Assembly (NCBI GenBank): GCA_028751875.1
Contig: CM054167.1
Span: forward strand, 18,426,604-18,490,603
Source: Rapana venosa
Taxonomy: Eukaryota > Mollusca > Gastropoda > Neogastropoda > Muricidae
DNA: 64,000 nt
Direction of reading: 5' to 3'
The position numbers were made by a program, and so were the translations under genes. Positions 45,336 to 53,192 of the stretch are shown in pieces. Numbering within the stretch: position 1 is the first letter of the stretch; each line of letters begins with the position of its first letter. Below the pieces are notes generated by a model. That model did not search any database. It was given only the letters and a program-made list of their open reading frames with translations, and was not told the DNA's origin.

Positions 45336-48300
45336 CAAAATATCTCCTCATCTAATGATAATAATAATAATGTATGGAAATTATATAGCGCTGAATCGTG
45401 TAAAGCAACAAATCAAAGCACTTTTTATTTTATTTTAAATTTATGCGTGTGTATGCGTTTTTTAAAATTTTGTCATTTGTTCCCACCGGCACACAATGGC
45501 CTACTCTTTCGAACAGCGGAACAGGATTTAATGTGTGCGCGAGATGTTCTGCATGCGTTCGCACACAGGGCCTCGGTTTATAGTCTCATCCGAGGGACTT
45601 TCTACATATATCTTGTCTTGTATCTTGCATTACGTATGTATATATATTGTCCCATCTTCTTACCCGTGCAGTTCAATCTCCGCTTCCCCCGATTCAGTCC
45701 ACACTCCCGCAAACATGGCCTCGAAGTACAGGCAGCGTGAAGCCAGGATGCACCTGAGGACAAATTTAGTTTATTTTATTTATTCTTTTATATCTATTTT
45801 ATTTATTCTTTTATATCGAGGATGATGGAATAAGCACTCATGTGCTTTTTTACATCCAGTCCCCGTGAGCGCTTTGAATTGTTGCTTTACAAGATTCAGC
45901 GCTATATAAATTCCATACATTATTATTATTATTATTATGCGGTTTTGTAAATTTTGTCATCTGTTTCCACCGGCACACAATGGCCTACTCTTCCGAAAAG
46001 CGGAACAGGATTTAACGTGTGCGCAAGATGTTTTGCATGCGTTCAAACATGGGCCTCGGTTTATAGTCTCATCCGATCATGCCCTGTCAACAACAACCTA
46101 GTAAGTACGTCCTCTACATACAGAAACAATGCACCACAGATAAATGCTATAGCCCTGTGGTTAAAACAGTTCGACTTCAATCCCAGTCCAGCAGGTGGAC
46201 AAAAACCTCGAACAGTCTTAGGTTCAATCCACCCCAACACACAAACACTCTCTCTCTCTGTGTCTCTCTCTTATATATCCCTAAGGGCAGGGACTGGATG
46301 TAAAAAAAAAAAAGCATATGGGTGCTTATTCATTATCCTCGAAATAAAAGAATTTGTCACTGTCATTGTCCCACGGGTCCATGAAGCCGTGGGTTCAAAT
46401 CTCAGTGGCGGCATCTGATGAATCAAGGGTGGGGATTTTTACCACTGCCCAGGTCAACTTCAAGTGCAGACCTGCCAATGCCTTAATTCCCTTTGTGCAT
46501 ATATACACATGCTGAAGATCAACTATGCATGTTAAAGATCCCGTAATTCATGTCAGCGTTCGGTGGGTTACAGAAACACCAACGTAACCAGCATACATGC
46601 CCGAAACTGGAATACAGCTACCTTCATGGTGGAGGGCAAAAAATGGTCGCATACACAAAATCTCACCGTTAGTGAACCTTGGAGCTCTATCCGAGGAACA
46701 GGGGGGAAAAACAAAAGTGCATCACTTTTTCGTTTGCTCAAACATGTCACACAACAGAACAAAAAATCAACACCACTAAAAGCTAAACAAACAACTGTAA
46801 ACAGATATTTCATAAACAAACATGCACCTGCAAAAAAAACCCAAAAAAAACCAAGACAAAATCCCTATCCTCTTCAGTCTTTTTTCCCCCCCCATCTTAC
46901 CTGACCAGGATGAATACATAACGTCTATCATACCAAAGTTTCAAAAATAAAAAGAGAATGCAAGTTGTCTCCCTTATACTGCTGTCTAGGGGCATCTAGA
47001 TTTCTTTCTCTTCTCACCAAGTATGGAGCTGGACACTATTTGGTATGTGTAAAAATTTTAACAGGAAAATTCTTTAATTGTTATTTATTTATTCTTTTAT
47101 GTCGAGGATGATGGAATAAGCACTTATGTGCTTTTTTACATCCAGTCCCCGTGTGTATGCGGTTTTGTAAATTCTGTCATCCGTTCCCACGGCACACAAT
47201 GGCCTACTCTAACGAAAAGTGGAACAGGATTTACCTGTGCACAAGATGTTCTGCGTGCGTTTGCACATGGGACCTCGGTTTATAGTCTCCTCCAAAGGAC
47301 TTTGGGGATAGTGGAGTCTGCACTGATGTTAACTCCAGGAGAAAATATCCCCCTTGAACGGGAATCGGAACCCGGGTCGTCAGATTGCGAGCACAATGTT
47401 CTAACCACTAGGCTATCCCGTCTACCCCCTCCCCCTCCTCTTTAAACAGACTTGTCCTTTTCATTATGCACTTGTTTTCTTCTTTGTTAAACACATTCAG
47501 ACAAGCAACTACTGTTGTCTGATATATGACCAAAAATGCGCTGCACAGCTTGCAAATCCACCATCGCTCAGTCAAGAGTGCTAAATTTAGCATGCCCGTC
47601 CTTTTACCTAGTCCAAGTGTGGTCAGTTCCTGCTGTACTTAGCACCAGCTGGGATGGATGGGATAGAAGGGAAAGCAGCTGAAAGCGGTGGAAAGTGACA
47701 GCTGTGGCTGCCGTTAAGCACCTCATAAGTCAGGCCCAGTGCGTCCGACTTCAGCTCGTGGCACTTGTTTTATGCTAACCTTACATGTCTGCGGTGTTTG
47801 TTTCAAAAATAGAAAGTCTTCTTCCACCACCACCACCACCACCACCTCCATCTTCCTCATCTGTATCCGTAACCCATCGAGTGCTGACATGATCCCGTAA
47901 CCCATGTCAGCACTCGATGGGTTACGGATGTATGAACATACCCAGCATGCATTCCCAAAAGTAGGAATACGGCTACCTTCATGGCGGGCAAAAACGGTCG
48001 CATACACAACATCTCACCACTGACGAACCTGGTAGCTCTAGCAAAGGAAAAAACAAAAACAAAACAAACACAAAAAACACCCCTACACATGACGATTCCC
48101 ACCTGCACGTGAAGAAACGGCGCTCTCACCTACAGACTCACCTGTGCGCCAGGAACTGGTGACCCTCCACCTTCAAGCAGCAGTCGGTGTAGTCCTGCTG
48201 CAGGTAACACTGCAGCAGACCGTCTGCCAGACCGCTGCACGCAGCGTAAGATATCTCACACGGCCCAGCATCCCCTGCACCCTGCTTTTGGGACACGTCT

Positions 48301-51067
48301 TCTGAACCTCCGGCGAAGATGGAGGTGGTGGGGGTGGTGGTGGGGACTCCTGGTTCTGGTGTCTCGTTGGGGAGGGGTTGCTGTAGCTCACCAGTGAGGG
48401 CAGGACTGCGGTTGTTCTGGTGCTGGGCTGAAGAATTCGCCGAAGCGTCAACTAAATTCTCCTGTGAGCTAGCGTCAGCGTCAGGTTCTTTCGTGAGCGT
48501 GCGTGACGCTGATGCTGAGACTGACACTGCTGTAGTGTGTGGGCTTTCAGTGTCTGTGCCGAGCTGCAATGTGCTTCCATTAGCGACCGCTTCTTGTTCA
48601 GGCAAGGATTCTTCAGGACAGCTTTTTTCATGACCACCTCGCTCGCTGTCTGATAGACCATCACAGTGGGCTGTTTGAGGAGAACTGGATACACCGTTCG
48701 GCATGGGGGGTTCTGTAATAATAACTTCAGAGTCTGAAACAGCTTGGGCAATGGTTGCAATGCTCTCAGGACCAGACTTCATGTGCGCGGACGATTTCTC
48801 TTGACCACTGTTTCCAGAGACACCCGGGGAACGGGGTTCTTTGTCACTACTACTGATCTGAGATGGATCCTTCTGAAAGCAGGTGACCTGAAAATGGCCA
48901 TCCCCTTGGTTATCTACAGATGCAGAGACAGCTGCTGCCTCAGATGGCCTGCTCTCTCCTGGTTCAGACTGAGCAGTCAGGTCGTTTCCATCATCATCTT
49001 CTGTTGGACTACCACTCTTTGCGGGCTCTACATGATGGCCATCTTTAGCTGGCGCTGTGTGTTCCTGTGAGGATGTTGAGGACTTGTCACTTACATGCTG
49101 TTCAGGATCTGAAGTGGTTGGAGAGCTGTCAGACTCAGCTTTTGCAGAGTCCACTTCCACTGTGTTTGACTTCTTCAGAGCGTCCAGAACAAACTTGGTA
49201 TCCACATCGTCTGATGTGTAGAGGACTCTGGAAAAGAACCAACAGAAAATTAGCTTGAGAAAACATTTTCTAGCAGTCTTGTAGTTATTCTGAAAACTTA
49301 TTAGAGAACATTTGGTCACTTAATAAACATTGCTTTATTATCATCATCATCATCATTATAAAACTTTCATCATCATGCAAATGGGTTTTCAAAAATTCAT
49401 AAATGAAAATCATTTGGGCAATATGTAAGCAAATGACTGTGCTATGATAATAATGATATATGGAATTTTTATAGCTCTGAATCTTGTAATGCAAACAAAT
49501 CAAAGCGCTTGCATTTGAAACATTCCCACAAATGCAACCACTCCAAAAAAGATTAACAGATTTTAAACACACACACGCACAAACACACACACACACACAC
49601 ACACTGCACGCACGCACACACACACACACACACACACACGTATCTGGCTTTACAGCCACCAGGTGAGCAATGACAAGGAACAGGGAAAAAATTGTATGAA
49701 AGTTTGCGATACAGAGAAGTTGGATTTTAAAAAAATAATCAACACAGAAAGAAGAAAGAGAAAGATAGAAAGAAAGAAAGACTAAAGAAATACAAGAACA
49801 CAGTGAGAAAAAAATAACAAACATGAATCCACCGCCAAACACCACCACCACCTCCACCCCTCTCCCTACAAAAAAACAAAACAAAAAACATACCAAAAAA
49901 CCCCCACCCTGAAAACAAAAATAACAAATACAGAAAATGAGGCACAAAAAAAAAAAGCAAACAAAAGAACAACGAAAGAATAAAAAACAAACAATAAGAA
50001 ATGATTTGATAAAATATCTGTTTGTACTCTACAGAGGAAATAGAAAGACAAAAAAAACTTAGCAGACTTCCAAACACACCTTTACCTCTACCCCACTTCC
50101 CTTCCCCTACCCAATAAACAGATTAACAAACAAACAAAAAATCCACCCTAAAACAGTAAAAACAAAAAACGGAGGGGGGTGAGGAACAAACAAAAAGCAA
50201 AGCAAGCAAGCAATACAGATTCAAGGACAAGCAGTAGGAAGTTACTTCATGAATTCTTTGGTCTCTTCCCCAGTAGCAGTATGAATACGAAGAACAGGCA
50301 GTCCTTCTGATGAGTTCTCGTACCAGAGGTCGTCAAAAACATTCTTCAATCTGCACACACACACACCACAGCAGTCGTTTTCCCCCATTTTCTGCTGTAC
50401 TCAGACGCTGGAACTTGACCCCTAATGTGCTTATCTTAGCTCTGGCACCAACCAGATGCACTGGTCCAGTTTGGCGCCATCAAGATAGCGTGGCGTTCTT
50501 TCCACTGTTTCAGCGGGGGAAAGTGGCCACACAGATTTTAATTTCCAACTTTTAAGTGCTTTTTGATACGTTTGTCATATTCTTCAGTGCTACATTCAGG
50601 TGTATTCAGTGCAGTGTTCTCTTGTTGTTGTGGAGACATGAATTTGAACAAGTATAACACTTTTGTGTTGGCGATATAAACAAAAATAACAGATAGATCG
50701 GATGTTCTCACCAGATAGCTCTTCTTTGTTTAGTATTGAGAGTGAACATTTCTGTGCTAGTGACGTAAATTGATCGCAATTTTCCTCCTGAAATCGTTTA
50801 AGTTTCACTTTGGCAAAGTCAGGTATGTAATGTTAATGTTTGAATTTTTAAGCTGAATCAACTTTTGTTGTATTTAGGATACGTGTTCATCAGTTTTGAA
50901 GGGCTCAAATTTGGGCTAAATCTTGTCTGTTTACTGTCTCAATCTAGCCTAGGCTTAGTGCCTGTGTGTGTTAAAAGGATAGGCAGGCCACACGCACGCA
51001 TGCAGCGGGCTTGTCTTAGGTAATGTAAGCTTTGCCATCCCTTCCAGCCTAAACTAATTTCTGATTC

Positions 51068-51123
<56 letters not shown>

Positions 51124-53138
51124 TTCACAGGGACAGATTGAAAGACTAGGTTTAGACTAAAATCTTCATCTTTGTGTATCAAAGATTCTCTCTCTCTCTC
51201 TCTCACACACACACTAAACTGCGTACGTTCATTGTTAAAACTGAGGGTTTTTTTTTTTACTAGTGTAATGCTTGCTACCTATACGGTATACCCATTCCTC
51301 TCCTGTAGGCCTAGCCTAGCCCAGATCTGTAGCCTTAGGCTTAGGCCTGCTGTGCGAGCATGTGTACGTGCTACTAGGCTTGAGATGCTGTGAGGAGGGG
51401 GAAGGGGAGGGGTGAAGAAATGGGAGGGGTGTGGGGTAAAAAGGTCGGGGCGCACTACTTTTAGCACTCTGCCTGAACCTTTGACTGAGCGCTGCTGTAT
51501 AGGCGCACTGTGACACACATACACACACATACACACACACGTACGTTTTCTTACATGTACTAAACAAACATATGCTTGCTGCAATCCTACCTGTAATGTT
51601 GATTTTAGTGAACTATGTAGGTTAAGTTCAACACCTAATACACAAACAAACAAGAATACAATATGTTCACAAGCTAAGTAAGGCAACTTTGGACACTTTG
51701 GTTGGTTGATTTTGTGTATGCGACTGTTTTTGCCCACCATGCCCGCATTCAGCCTTTGGGGATGTATGCTGGGTATGTTTGTGTTTCTGTAACCCATCGA
51801 ACACCGACATGAATTACGGGACCTTTAACGTGCATATTTGATCTTCTGCATAAGTACAATTATACATGAAGGGAATTAAGGCACAGGCAGGTCTGCACTT
51901 GAAGTTTACGGGGGAGATCATAAAAATCCCCACCCTTAATTCACCAGATGCCGTTCAGATTTAAACCCACGACTTCATGGACCCATAGTACTGATGTCAA
52001 ATGGTCTTAAACACCTGGCTATAGCGTCTGCCAATTTATTTGTTTGTTTGTTTGTTTGACTCCTTTGTTCAAACTGGTGATCAGCTTTCTGCTTAAGAGT
52101 GGTTGATAATAATACCAATAATGTGATGATGATGATGATGATGACGATGACGATGGTAATAATGATACTTAAAAATCATTCTTGTAAAAAAATTGGCAAT
52201 GGCAACTCAGTATGCTAAGACAATCATAACAAGTAAACTCTAAACCTCCCTCTAATTTCCACTGTACTTTTCTTTTGGAGGATCTACACTGAAGCTAAGC
52301 AGAAGTCAAAACTGTTCACAGCTTCAGAAGATTCTGTGAATGACAAGCACATGTACCCGCGCCCCCCCCCCCCCCCCTCCACTCACACGCACACACACAA
52401 ACACACACGCGCGCATTGATTACTGGAACATTAATTCAGTTCCAACAAACACCCCCACCTGCTTCTGAGGACCAGTTTGTGTCCAGGAATGGACTGACTG
52501 TCGGATACAAACTGCATGTCTGCAAACATCTGCTCTTCTTTCATTCTGAAAAAGAACACACAATGATTACTTCCATCATGAACATTTACTGATCTAGCAA
52601 AATGATTGAATTGGGCTGTGTAAAATACCTCCCCCCCCCCCCCCTCCACTTCTTAAACAACAAACAAAAACCAAACCCACACACACCTTTCTTGCAATTC
52701 ATGCTCTCTTTTATAAAAAAAAAAAACTAGCTATCTTTGAGATAACAGAAAAATAGTTTCCTTTATTATGTAACTTAACGCAAAACAATATTAATGATGC
52801 TCATGCCCTCTAGAAACTTGTCACTGGCCCCTTGTGCTAGATGATAACAGAAAAGGAGACGTCACTGTCATGACATTTTGTGCCATTGTGCATAGTCAAC
52901 AAATTTGTTATTTTACCTTTTTATTTGTCAACATATCACTATCAGACCACCTACCTTTAATATCATCCCTAAGTATATATTGCACTAAAGCAGCATTATC
53001 ATGGGGGAGGGGGGGGGGGGGGCGGCGAAGCGTAACAGTGCAGTATAATGCACAAACATGGCCTCAGTGTCTTCTTTACCAAGTGATCAATTCATATTTC
53101 TGGGATCTGAAGACCCATGTTCAAGCAGTGTCAGTCTG

Positions 53139-53192
<54 letters not shown>

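Noticed and set aside
50596..50808. 70-codon - strand frame in intron 2
   Set aside because: No acceptor/donor in phase with neighbouring exons, and exons 2 and 3 already join without it.
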